Shown here one piece after another: positions 1 through 7,396 of a stretch of DNA of 64,000 nucleotides; position 1 is the first letter of the stretch; every line of letters starts with the position of its first letter. The position numbers and the translations under genes were made by a program. The notes under the pieces are model-generated. The model searched no databases. It was not told the DNA's origin and saw only the letters and a list, made by a program, of their open reading frames with translations. The DNA comes from Sinorhizobium fredii. GTDB lineage: Bacteria; Pseudomonadota; Alphaproteobacteria; Rhizobiales; Rhizobiaceae. The stretch lies in NCBI RefSeq assembly GCF_002944405.1, contig NZ_CP024307.1:2810501-2874500 (forward strand). The letters are read 5' to 3'.

Positions 1-857
1 CCCCCGTCTCCTCGTCCCTTGTGAGCCCCGCAATGGCCGAGACGGTCGAGAAGCCGGACACGTCCCGGATCGTTTCGATCGGCGGAGCGGTCACCGAGAT
101 CATCTATGCGCTGGGCGAGGAAAACCGGCTCGTCGGCCGCGACTCGACCAGCACCTATCCAGAGGCGGCGGCGAAGCTCCCCAATGTCGGCTACATGCGG
201 CAGCTGGCGCCGGAAGGCATAATCGCCGTCAACCCGGCGGCGATCGTCGCCATCGAAGGCAGTGGCCCGCCCGAGGCGCTTTCCGTGCTGAAGCAGGCGA
301 ACATTCCCTTCACGACGATTGGCGAGACCTATGACGAGGCGGGCATTCTTGCCAAGATACGCGCCGTCGGCGCCTTTCTCGGCGTGCCTGACAAGGCCGA
401 AGCGCTCGTGAAATCCGTCGAGCAGGATCTGGACGCCGCACTCGCCGACAGCGCCGCACGCCCGGAAAGCGAGCGCAAGCGGGTTCTCTTCATCCTCAGC
501 ACCCAGGACGGCAAGATCATGGCATCGGGCACCGGCACGGCCGCAAGCGGCATCATCGAGCTTGCCGGCGCCGTCAATGCCGCCGGGAAGTTCCCCGGCT
601 ACAAGCCACTGACCGACGAGGCGATCGTCGAGGCGAAGCCGGACGTCATTCTGATGATGGATCGGGGCGGCGCCCATGGGATGAGTGCCGACCAACTCTT
701 CGCCCTTCCCGCCCTCAGCCTGACGCCGGCGGCGAAAAGCAAGGCACTGGTCCGCATGGATGGCTTGCATCTGCTCGGTTTCGGCCCGCGCACCGCAAGC
801 GCGATCCGGGAACTGAACACCGCAATCTATGGAAAGAAGACCAATGCCTCGCAGTGA
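1..857 (+). CDS. hmuT: Haem ABC transporter periplasmic binding protein (5' end outside window)
   Basis: Periplasmic haem-binding component that delivers haem to the HmuUV membrane complex. The frame is open back to the first base, and the residues just before the GTG at 21 read like the end of a Sec signal peptide (an S/A-rich stretch ending in AMA before ETVEK). The true start is therefore upstream of the window. The mature part is a typical TroA-like fold: RIVSIGGAVTEIIYALG near the start and a C-terminal lobe ending around LGFGPRTASAIREL. The gene overlaps hmuU by about 14 bp and is followed by hmuV, the classical hmuTUV order. Substrate assignment (haem rather than cobalamin or siderophore) comes from family resemblance and gene order. 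Confidence 0.88.
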   Translation, partial: PVSSSLVSPAMAETVEKPDTSRIVSIGGAVTEIIYALGEENRLVGRDSTSTYPEAAAKLPNVGYMRQLAPEGIIAVNPAAIVAIEGSGPPEALSVLKQANIPFTTIGETYDEAGILAKIRAVGAFLGVPDKAEALVKSVEQDLDAALADSAARPESERKRVLFILSTQDGKIMASGTGTAASGIIELAGAVNAAGKFPGYKPLTDEAIVEAKPDVILMMDRGGAHGMSADQLFALPALSLTPAAKSKALVRMDGLHLLGFGPRTASAIRELNTAIYGKKTNASQ

Positions 858-1965
858 GGCGATGGACGGCGCGCGGGGGCCTGCCTTGGCTGCAAGGATC
901 GTGCATGCGTGGCGGAAGGGCGACCGTTCCGGTCTGGCGCGCACACTTATTGCCGCCCTCGCAGCGCTTGCCGCCGCGACCTTCGCGACCTCGATCATGA
1001 CGGGAGCCGCCGACGCTTCGCTTGGCAATGTCCTGCGATGGCTCGCCGGTGGCGCGTCCGGCGACCAGGCCCTGAGCATGCGCGATCGCATCATCATCCT
1101 CGATATCCGCCTGCCGCGCGCCGTGCTCGGCATGCTGGTCGGCGCCGCGCTCGCCGTTTCCGGCGTCGTCATGCAGGGACTGTTCCGCAATCCACTGGCC
1201 GACCCCGGTCTGGTCGGCGTGTCGTCCGGGGCGAGCCTCGGCGCCGTCCTGCTTATCGTCCTTGGCAGCACCACCTTCGGGCCGGTCTTTGCGCTCTTCG
1301 GCTTCTATGCGCTGCCGCTTGGCGCCTTTTGCGGCGGCCTTGCGACGACCATGCTCCTCTATCGCATCGCCACACGCAGCGGTCAGACCTCCGTGGCGAC
1401 GATGCTGCTTGCCGGGATTGCGCTCGGCGCACTCGCCAGCGCGGTAACGGGCGTGCTCGTCTTCGTCGCCGACGACAAGCAGCTCCGCGATCTCACCTTC
1501 TGGGGGCTTGGTTCGCTGGCCGGCGCCAATTGGACGAAAATCCTTACCGCCGGGCCGATCATCCTCCTGTCGCTCTGTGTCGTCCCCTTCCTGGCGAGAG
1601 GCCTCAACGCGATCACCCTCGGCGAGGCGGCCGCCTTCCACATGGGCGTGCCAGTGCAGCGCCTCAAGAACATCGCCATTTTGAGCGTCGCCGCGGCGAC
1701 CGGCGCATCTGTGGCGGTCAGCGGCGGTATCGGCTTTGTCGGCATCGTCGTGCCGCATCTGCTGCGGCTCGTCATCGGCCCGGATCACCGCTACCTTCTG
1801 CCAGCTTCGGCTCTGCTCGGCGGCACCATGCTGATCTTCGCCGACATGCTGGCCCGCACCATCGTTTCCCCCGCCGAACTGCCGATCGGCATCATCACCG
1901 CCTTCGTCGGGGCGCCGTTCTTCCTGTGGGTTCTGCTCCGCGGGCGCTCGAACATGGGACTTTGA
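844..1965 (+). CDS. hmuU: Haem ABC transporter permease, FecCD family
   Basis: Inner-membrane permease of the haem importer, 373 aa from the ATG at 844. An in-frame ATG at 829 would overlap hmuT further. The protein is almost entirely hydrophobic helices after a short cytoplasmic N-terminus. It carries FecCD-family landmarks: RLPRAVLGMLVGAALAVSG, NPLADPGLVGVSSGAS and GGIGFVGIVVPHLLRL, the last being the loop that contacts the ATPase. It overlaps the end of hmuT and lies 6 bp before hmuV, so the three genes are translationally linked. FecCD permeases also carry siderophores and B12; haem is inferred from the neighbours. Confidence 0.88.
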   Translation: MPRSEAMDGARGPALAARIVHAWRKGDRSGLARTLIAALAALAAATFATSIMTGAADASLGNVLRWLAGGASGDQALSMRDRIIILDIRLPRAVLGMLVGAALAVSGVVMQGLFRNPLADPGLVGVSSGASLGAVLLIVLGSTTFGPVFALFGFYALPLGAFCGGLATTMLLYRIATRSGQTSVATMLLAGIALGALASAVTGVLVFVADDKQLRDLTFWGLGSLAGANWTKILTAGPIILLSLCVVPFLARGLNAITLGEAAAFHMGVPVQRLKNIAILSVAAATGASVAVSGGIGFVGIVVPHLLRLVIGPDHRYLLPASALLGGTMLIFADMLARTIVSPAELPIGIITAFVGAPFFLWVLLRGRSNMGL

Positions 1966-1971
1966 CCTAAG

Positions 1972-2760
1972 ATGATCCGCGCCTCCGATCTCTCCGCCCG
2001 CCTCGCCGGCCGGCCCGTGCTCCACGGCGTCTCGTTCGAAGCCGTTCCGGGGAGAATGACGGCGATCGTCGGTCCGAACGGCTCCGGCAAGACGACGACC
2101 TTGAAGGCGATCTCCGGCGAGCTGCACCTGTCCAAGGGCAAGGTGACCATCAACAATCATGACATCGCCCAGCTGAAGCCCTTTGAACTCGCCCTGAAAA
2201 GAGGCGTCCTGCCGCAATCGACGGTCATCTCCTTTCCGTTCACGGTCCGGGAGATCGTTGGTCTGGGTCTGTCAACCGGCGGTGCCGATATCGCCGGCAG
2301 TGGCCGCACCGTCGATGAGGCGCTGGAAGCCGTCGACCTCGCCGGCTTTTCCGGCCGCCTTTACGAGGAGCTTTCGGGCGGCGAGCAGCAGCGCGTCCAG
2401 CTTGCCCGCGTGCTTTGCCAGATCGCCGCGCCGGTCGGCGACGGCGAGCCTCGTTACCTCCTGCTCGACGAGCCGGTCTCGAGCCTCGACATCCGCCACC
2501 AGCTGACCATCATGCAGCTGGCGCGCCAATTCTGCGAGGGCGGCGGCGGCGTCATCGCGGTGATGCACGACCTCAACCTGACCGCAATGTTTGCCGACCA
2601 GATGGTGATGATGAAGGCCGGCCGCATCCGCGCCCTCGGCGCCCCGAAGGAGGTCCTCACCGACGAGACCATGGAAGCGGTCTTCGGATGCCGGATGCGG
2701 GTCGGCATCGCGCCGGCACGCGATGTCCCCTTCGTTCTGCCGCAAACGGCATCGCTTTGA
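1972..2760 (+). CDS. hmuV: Haem ABC transporter ATP-binding protein
   Basis: Cytoplasmic ATPase of the haem importer, 262 aa, a usual length for HmuV. Visible motifs are Walker A (GPNGSGKTT, about residues 34-42), the ABC signature LSGGEQQR, Walker B (YLLLDEP) and the H-loop in VMHDLNL. The signature and Walker B are separated by VLCQIAAPVGDGEPR, a longer connecting loop typical of HmuV. It starts 6 bp after hmuU. No convincing terminator follows, and the next gene begins about 140 bp downstream. Confidence 0.9.
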   Translation: MIRASDLSARLAGRPVLHGVSFEAVPGRMTAIVGPNGSGKTTTLKAISGELHLSKGKVTINNHDIAQLKPFELALKRGVLPQSTVISFPFTVREIVGLGLSTGGADIAGSGRTVDEALEAVDLAGFSGRLYEELSGGEQQRVQLARVLCQIAAPVGDGEPRYLLLDEPVSSLDIRHQLTIMQLARQFCEGGGGVIAVMHDLNLTAMFADQMVMMKAGRIRALGAPKEVLTDETMEAVFGCRMRVGIAPARDVPFVLPQTASL

Positions 2761-2792
2761 CCTCGGCGCTGAGAGCAACGTCAAGATTTATC

Positions 2793-2817
2793 GAAACAAA
2801 TTCCTCCCTCATGCGTT
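2793..2817 (+). promoter_or_regulatory. Possible RpoE2 (EcfG)-type promoter, one mismatch
   Basis: GAAAC at 2793-2797, a 16-base spacer, then CGTT at 2814-2817. The EcfG consensus is GGAAC-N16/17-CGTT, so only the second base of the -35 differs. It lies about 86 bp before the DUF883-like gene, whose family is often stress-induced. Because of the mismatch this is only a candidate. Confidence 0.35.
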
Positions 2818-2902
2818 GATCCCCGGCGTGCCACGTCCGGTGCGCCGCCGAGAATGCGCCGGCCTTCAGCCGGCATCGCAGCGAAGCGAAGGGAGCGACA
2901 GG

Positions 2903-3265
2903 ATGGCCACGGGTCTCTTTTCAGGTTCAGGCAGCAGGAAGCGCAACGGCGGTGCGGTCGATACATCGATCGAGGACCAGCTTCATGATCTTCGGGAAGA
3001 CGTTGCGCAACTGATGGCGCTGATCGCCGATCGGGGTGTGGCGGCCTCGCGAGAAGCCAAAGCTAAAGCGCGCAGCACCCGCAAGCAAGCCGAATCGGAG
3101 TTGCAGGACCTGCTGGAGAGCGGTGAGGAGCTGCTGTCGGATCTGCGCGGCCGCTATGCGGACACGGAAAAACAGGTCCGCCGCGCGGTGCGCGAACATC
3201 CGCTCGCCACGCTCGGCGCCGCAGCGGCAATCGGCCTGATCGCTGCAGCCCTTCTGCGCCGCTAG
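2903..3265 (+). CDS. DUF883/ElaB-YqjD-like membrane-anchored protein
   Basis: Small protein of 120 aa. The start at 2903 follows GGGAGCGACAGG, a plausible ribosome binding site; longer in-frame extensions run into hmuV and are unlikely. The middle (about residues 20-95) is a charged amphipathic helix rich in Glu, Lys and Ala. The C-terminus is a single glycine-zipper-like membrane segment (HPLATLGAAAAIGLIAAALLRR), the hallmark of the DUF883/ElaB/YqjD group. In enterobacteria those proteins are stationary-phase, inner-membrane, ribosome-associated proteins; that role is not shown here. The next gene starts 44 bp downstream and is probably co-transcribed. Confidence 0.7.
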   Translation: MATGLFSGSGSRKRNGGAVDTSIEDQLHDLREDVAQLMALIADRGVAASREAKAKARSTRKQAESELQDLLESGEELLSDLRGRYADTEKQVRRAVREHPLATLGAAAAIGLIAAALLRR

Positions 3266-3309
3266 CGGGCTTCGGCGCTTTCGGCGTGTTGTGAAGGGGA
3301 GACAATGGC

Positions 3310-3741
3310 ATGCAGTCCCTAGGCGCCGTTCTCACCGCCTTGCTTGCAGTCGATTTCGGTGCCGCGGCCTCGCGCTTCAAGCGCAATGCGGCTCTATGGG
3401 GGATCGTCGCGGTGCTTTTCGTCACCGCCTATGTTTTCGCCCTCGTGGCGATCGCACTCGTTCTCGCCGAGTATTATTCGCCAATCATCGCCTCTGTGGC
3501 GATCGCCGTGGCGCTTCTGGCAGTCGCCCTGATGATTGTCGCGCTCATGGCTGTACGAAACGCACGCGACCGGCGTCTCGTCGACGAACGGCGTCGCCGC
3601 TCCTTGCTTCAGACGAACCTGGCACTTGCCGCGGCGACCAGCATCCTGCGTAAGCAGCCGCTGATCGGCGTCGGTACGGCGATCGCCGTAGGACTCCTGC
3701 TGGGGCTCGGCAAAGGGCGGCGGCGCAGCGACCGCCGTTGA
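3310..3741 (+). CDS. Small membrane protein, phage-holin-III/DUF1469-like
   Basis: 143-aa protein with two strong adjacent membrane segments (about residues 27-75) and a basic segment (RNARDRRLVDERRRR). A second hydrophobic stretch near the C-terminus (LIGVGTAIAVGLLLGLGKG) is followed by Arg/Lys residues. The start at 3310 sits 8 bases after GGGGAG; the upstream ATG at 3305 runs into a stop. The architecture resembles the small membrane proteins that often accompany DUF883 genes. No biochemical function is recognised; a role in envelope stress is inferred only from its partner gene. Confidence 0.6.
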   Translation: MQSLGAVLTALLAVDFGAAASRFKRNAALWGIVAVLFVTAYVFALVAIALVLAEYYSPIIASVAIAVALLAVALMIVALMAVRNARDRRLVDERRRRSLLQTNLALAAATSILRKQPLIGVGTAIAVGLLLGLGKGRRRSDRR

Positions 3742-3765
3742 TTTCCGGCGCGCCCAACGGTTATC

Positions 3766-5265
3766 TCAGAGCGGCAGGCGGATCAGCGCGGTAACGCCGG
3801 CCGGCAGATACTCGACCTTTACGGAACTGCCGATAATCTTGTCGAGGCTCCGCTCGATCAGCAGCGAGCCGAAGCCGCGCCGGCGCGGTTCCCGGACCGG
3901 CGGTCCGCCGACTTCCGTCCAGGTCAAATGCAGCACGGCACTGCCTTCCTCGACGACGCTGCGCGCCGTCAGCACGATCTTGCCTTTTGGTACCGAGAGC
4001 GACCCGTATTTAACGGCATTGGTCGCCAGCTCGTGCAGCACCAGGCCGAGACCAACCGCCTGGTCCGGTCCGAGCAGGACTTCGTCCTTGTGGATCTCCA
4101 CCTGCTCGGCATAGTCGCTGACATAGGGTTTCAGCTGCTTGGAAATCAGCTCCGCAAGGCGGATCGTCCCCCATTCGTAGTCCGAAAGCAGCCCATGCGC
4201 CTCGGAGATCGCCTGTAGCCGGCCCGCGAAGGCGGTCATGAACTCGGCCGGGTCACTCGTCTGACGAAGGGTCTGGCGCGCCAGCGATTGCAGCATTGCC
4301 AGCGTGTTCTTGACCCGGTGGTTCAATTCCTTCAGCAGCAGCCTCGTCCGCTGCACGGACGCCTGCTGTTCGGAGACGTCGATGGTCATGCCGAGAAAGG
4401 TCAGCGCCATACCTCTGCTGTCGCGATCGTGCACCCGGCCTCGGCCGAGCAGCCAGCGCCCGTTCGCCCGAATCCGGAACATGCCGTCATATTCCTCGTT
4501 GGCGGCCATCGCCTGCCTGAGCTTCGAGAAGGTTGCACCTCGGTCGTCCGGATGGATCGCGCCGAAGACCGCCTTGGCGGTCAGGGTCCGTTCCGGCGGC
4601 AGGCCGAACATGCGCATCATCGCACCGTTGCCCGCCACGGTTCCGGAGCGGATATCCCAGAGCCAGCTGCCGACATTGGCGGCGTCGAGCGCCATGGCGA
4701 GCCGCTGTTCTTCGCGCGATAGCGCGGCCTCCTTCAGCGCACGCCGACGCGCCTCGTCCTTCAACTTGAGGAGCGACGCAGCCGCGTCGGCGATTTCCTG
4801 CAACGCATCGAGCTGTTTCGCCGCGATTTCGGCGCGGGGTGTTCCATCCAGCACGCAGACGGTGCCCACCGCCTGCCCTCCGAGAACGATCGGAGCGCCT
4901 GCATAGAAACGCAAGAAAGGTGCTTGCGCGACCTTTCGATTGTGCCGCAAGACCGGGTGGGCCGACGCGTCGAGCACGAGAAACGGGCCACGGTCGCCGA
5001 TCGCATGGGCGCAGAAGGACTCCTCGGTGCGCGCCCGAGTTTCCGTCGTCCCGACAGCCGCCTTAAACCATTCCCATTCGTGATCGACGAGCGTGACAAG
5101 GGCGATCGGCGCGTCGAACAGACTGGCGGCGAGCCTGGCCAGCGGTTCGAAGTCGCTGTCGGCGACCGTCATGTCCGGTGCGGCCGCATGCAGGACACTG
5201 AGCCGCTCGCGCGAACCAAGCGTGTCAGCCACTGCGGGAAGCATTGCGTCTGCCCTCTCGTGCAT
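3766..5265 (-). CDS. rsiC: GAF-PAS-HWE sensor histidine kinase, RsiC-like
   Basis: Cytoplasmic histidine kinase of 499 aa. An N-terminal GAF domain (about residues 38-165) is followed by a PAS domain (about 185-300) and an HWE-type kinase core. The phosphoacceptor is H316 in KELNHRVKN, the N-box is HELATNAVKYGS, and the WTE motif near residue 449 defines the HWE class. There is no membrane segment. The start at 5265 has GGAG upstream. It lies 147 bp from rpoE2 on the same strand, the position I recall for rsiC in S. meliloti, whose product tunes the PhyR/NepR switch. The direction of control (kinase or phosphatase on RsiB1) is not visible from sequence. Confidence 0.82.
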   Translation of the reverse strand: MHERADAMLPAVADTLGSRERLSVLHAAAPDMTVADSDFEPLARLAASLFDAPIALVTLVDHEWEWFKAAVGTTETRARTEESFCAHAIGDRGPFLVLDASAHPVLRHNRKVAQAPFLRFYAGAPIVLGGQAVGTVCVLDGTPRAEIAAKQLDALQEIADAAASLLKLKDEARRRALKEAALSREEQRLAMALDAANVGSWLWDIRSGTVAGNGAMMRMFGLPPERTLTAKAVFGAIHPDDRGATFSKLRQAMAANEEYDGMFRIRANGRWLLGRGRVHDRDSRGMALTFLGMTIDVSEQQASVQRTRLLLKELNHRVKNTLAMLQSLARQTLRQTSDPAEFMTAFAGRLQAISEAHGLLSDYEWGTIRLAELISKQLKPYVSDYAEQVEIHKDEVLLGPDQAVGLGLVLHELATNAVKYGSLSVPKGKIVLTARSVVEEGSAVLHLTWTEVGGPPVREPRRRGFGSLLIERSLDKIIGSSVKVEYLPAGVTALIRLPL

Positions 5266-5412
5266 TCGGCCCGAACTCCAATCCCGCTCCCGCCGGCAAG
5301 ACCGATTGGGAATTATGCGACAATTCCAGAGGCTGCCGCAATCCTTGCTTCGAGTAAACGCGCATAGCAAAGCAGAAATAAGGAAGGAAGTGCCGAGGGC
5401 GATGAGGGTCTG

Positions 5413-5964
5413 TCAGGACACGAAGGCACGCGAAGTAATGGGCGCCGAGGTCTCGTCCGGCCCATAGTCGTTCTCGCCCTTGATCTGGAGGATCTCCTGG
5501 AGGCGCTGGCGTGCACGGTTGACGCGGCTCTTGATCGTGCCGAGCGCGCAACCGCATATCGTCGCGGCCTCTTCGTAAGAGAAGCCAGAAGCGCCGACGA
5601 GAATGATCGCCTCGCGCTGGTCCGGCGGCAATTGGTCGAGGGCGCGGCGGAAATCCTGCAGGTCGAGCGATCCGTATTGCTCCGGATGGTGCGCCAGCGT
5701 TTCCGTGAAATGACCGTCGCTATCCTGGATCTCACGGCCGCGCTTGCGCATCTGGCTATAGAGTTCGTTGCGCAGGATGGTGAAGAGCCAGGCTTTCATG
5801 TTGGTGCCCATCTCGAAGTGGTCCTGCTTGGCCCAAGCCTTCATGATGGTGTCCTGCACGAGATCGTCGGCCCGGTCGTGGCGGCCGATCAGCGACATGG
5901 CGAAAGCGCGGAGGCTCGGCAGCGCCGCAAGCATCTCACGCTTGAACTCTTGATTTTCCGACAT
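5413..5964 (-). CDS. rpoE2: General stress sigma factor RpoE2 (EcfG family)
   Basis: ECF sigma factor of 183 aa that redirects RNA polymerase to GGAAC/CGTT promoters in the general stress response. Region 2 contains DLVQDTIMKAW and FEMGTNMKAWLFTILRN. Region 4 contains PPDQREAIILVGASGFSYEEAATICGC and the recognition helix GTIKSRVNRARQRL. The ATG at 5964 is preferred because AAGGAG lies about 11 bases upstream. A GTG at 5976 would overlap the rsiA1 stop as GTGA but has no spacing for a ribosome binding site. It is cotranscribed with rsiA1 from an RpoE2-type promoter, implying autoregulation. Confidence 0.92.
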   Translation of the reverse strand: MSENQEFKREMLAALPSLRAFAMSLIGRHDRADDLVQDTIMKAWAKQDHFEMGTNMKAWLFTILRNELYSQMRKRGREIQDSDGHFTETLAHHPEQYGSLDLQDFRRALDQLPPDQREAIILVGASGFSYEEAATICGCALGTIKSRVNRARQRLQEILQIKGENDYGPDETSAPITSRAFVS

Positions 5965-5972
5965 TCCGGCGC

Positions 5973-6131
5973 TCACTCCTTGCCATCCAGCATGGATCGT
6001 TGTTCCACGGCCTCAAGTTTTTCCAGAAGGTCGAGGAAGCGAGCCGGAATTCCCTCCTCCTGTACCGAAAGATAAAGCGCTTTGAGCTTCGCCGCGATCT
6101 GCGCATTCGGATCGTCAGACTTCGGACGCAT
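5973..6131 (-). CDS. rsiA1: Anti-sigma factor NepR (RsiA1)
   Basis: Very small anti-sigma factor, 52 aa from the ATG at 6131, that sequesters RpoE2 until phosphorylated PhyR/RsiB1 removes it. The NepR core is clear: IAAKLKALYLSVQEEGIPARFLDLLEKLE (residues about 12-40) forms the two helices that bind both partners. An in-frame ATG at 6167 would add 12 residues; the shorter form matches the family better. It ends 8 bp before the rpoE2 ATG, so translation of sigma and anti-sigma is coupled. Confidence 0.88.
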   Translation of the reverse strand: MRPKSDDPNAQIAAKLKALYLSVQEEGIPARFLDLLEKLEAVEQRSMLDGKE

Positions 6132-6204
6132 GCTCACCGTCCGCCCTGCCCCTGAATTATATCTCATCGTATGACTGCCGCCCTAGAAACTTCGCCTGCC
6201 CCAT

Positions 6205-6230
6205 AACGCGACGAAAAAATGAAATGTTCC
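6205..6230 (-). promoter_or_regulatory. RpoE2-type promoter of rsiA1-rpoE2
   Basis: Read on the minus strand: GGAAC (6230-6226), a 17-base spacer, CGTT (6208-6205). This is an exact match to the EcfG/RpoE2 consensus and lies about 75 bp upstream of the rsiA1 start. It predicts positive autoregulation of rpoE2. Confidence 0.85.
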
Positions 6231-6235
6231 ACTCC

Positions 6236-6260
6236 GGAACCTTTTTTTCCTCGGCACGTT
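6236..6260 (+). promoter_or_regulatory. RpoE2-type promoter of rsiB1 (phyR)
   Basis: GGAAC (6236-6240), a 16-base spacer, CGTT (6257-6260), an exact consensus match 48 bp before the rsiB1 start. Its -35 element lies only 5 bp from the -35 of the opposing rsiA1 promoter, so two polymerases would compete for this site. Confidence 0.85.
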
Positions 6261-6307
6261 TCCGCAGCGGAACAAAGATCAAAAGACACGGATTGAGGGA
6301 GTCCTGC

Positions 6308-7102
6308 ATGACATTGTCCACCCGCATCGCGCCATTTCTTCCCTATCTGCGCCGCTATTCGCGCGCTTTGACCGGATCTCAGACATCCGGGGACGCCTAT
6401 GTCGCAGCGGTGCTCGAAGCGCTGATCGCCGACACTTCCATTTTCCCCGAGGCCAGCAGCGACAGAGTCGCGCTGTTTCGCCTCTTCACCTCGCTCTTCG
6501 GCTCCTCGTCGGTGCTCGTCCCGGAACCCGTCTCGCCGTTTGCCTGGGAGCAGCGCGCCTCCGTCAATCTTGGGGCCGTGTCGCCGGTCGCCCGCCAGGC
6601 GTTCCTCCTCGTCTCGGTCGAGGGCTTTACGCCCCAGGAGGCCGCGGAAGTTCTCGACGTCGACACCGCCAAGCTCACCTCTCTGCTCGACCGCGCCTCG
6701 CAGGAGATTTCGCGCCAGGTGGCGACCGACATCATGATCATCGAGGACGAGCCGCTGATCGCCATTGATATCGAGCAGATGGTCGAGAGTCTCGGCCATC
6801 GCGTAACAGGCATCGCGCGGACCAAGGACGAAGCCATCGCTCTCTTCAAGACGGCCGAACCGGGAATGGTGCTCGCCGATATCCAGCTCGCCGACGGCAG
6901 TTCCGGCATCGACGCGGTCAACGAAATCCTCAAGACCAGTGCCGTGCCGGTGATTTTCATTACCGCTTTCCCCGAGCGGCTGCTGACCGGCGAAAGGCCC
7001 GAACCGACATTTCTTGTGACGAAGCCTTTCAACCCCGAAATGGTCAAGGCGCTGATCAGCCAGGCACTGTTCTTCAATGAATCGACCAAGGCGGCCGCTT
7101 AG
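6308..7102 (+). CDS. rsiB1: Response regulator PhyR (RsiB1), anti-anti-sigma factor
   Basis: 264-aa hybrid protein. Residues about 1-135 are a sigma-like domain that mimics RpoE2 and captures NepR. Residues about 141-260 are a receiver domain with acidic residues in IIEDEP and the phosphoacceptor D191 in VLADIQLADG. The FATGUY-type motif (FITAFPERLLTG) and the switch lysine in VTKPFNP identify the PhyR receiver class. The start at 6308 follows GAGGGAG. It is divergent from rsiA1-rpoE2 and has its own RpoE2 promoter, giving a feedback loop. Confidence 0.93.
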   Translation: MTLSTRIAPFLPYLRRYSRALTGSQTSGDAYVAAVLEALIADTSIFPEASSDRVALFRLFTSLFGSSSVLVPEPVSPFAWEQRASVNLGAVSPVARQAFLLVSVEGFTPQEAAEVLDVDTAKLTSLLDRASQEISRQVATDIMIIEDEPLIAIDIEQMVESLGHRVTGIARTKDEAIALFKTAEPGMVLADIQLADGSSGIDAVNEILKTSAVPVIFITAFPERLLTGERPEPTFLVTKPFNPEMVKALISQALFFNESTKAAA

Positions 7103-7214
7103 GGTCAATTCCTCGCTGAAACAGACGCCGTGCCGGAGCAAACTTCGGCAGGGCGTCCGCGTATCTGGGCGGCCTCACACGAGGCAGGGCTCATTTGGAA
7201 ATCCGGAATTCAGA

Positions 7215-7290
7215 AGCAAAACAGCCAGTGCCGAGGGAAGGGCACTGGCTGAGGTTATGCAACTCACTGAGGGGGATGTGAGTTGGCAAC
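7215..7290 (-). ncRNA. Two stem-loops: kinase-gene terminator and/or small RNA candidate
   Basis: The 294-bp gap between rsiB1 and the FGGY kinase gene holds two perfect stem-loops. One has 10-bp arms at 7223-7232 and 7241-7250. The other has 8-bp arms at 7260-7267 and 7278-7285. On the minus strand the first is followed by GTTTTGC, giving a modest intrinsic terminator about 150 bp beyond the kinase stop. The minus-strand loops read CTTCCCTC and ATCCCCCTCA, C/U-rich and complementary to ribosome binding sites, as in several rhizobial trans-acting RNAs. No clear promoter was found; it may be only a 3' UTR structure. The rest of the gap shows nothing recognisable. Confidence 0.35.
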
Positions 7291-7396
7291 CGGCGGTATG
7301 CCTCCGACGTCACATTGGGGGCGATGTGCGTCACCGCTCGGCTATACGCAATAATCCGCGAGCGAGAAAAAGGTTCCGCGATAAGCGAAGATTCAG

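Noticed and set aside
5413..5976. GTG at 5976 as the rpoE2 start
   Set aside because: It would give a neat 4-bp overlap with rsiA1, but the ribosome binding site abuts it; the ATG at 5964 is properly spaced.
6269..6293. A second GGAAC near the rsiB1 start
   Set aside because: No CGTT follows at 16-17 bases; the site at 6236-6260 explains the promoter.
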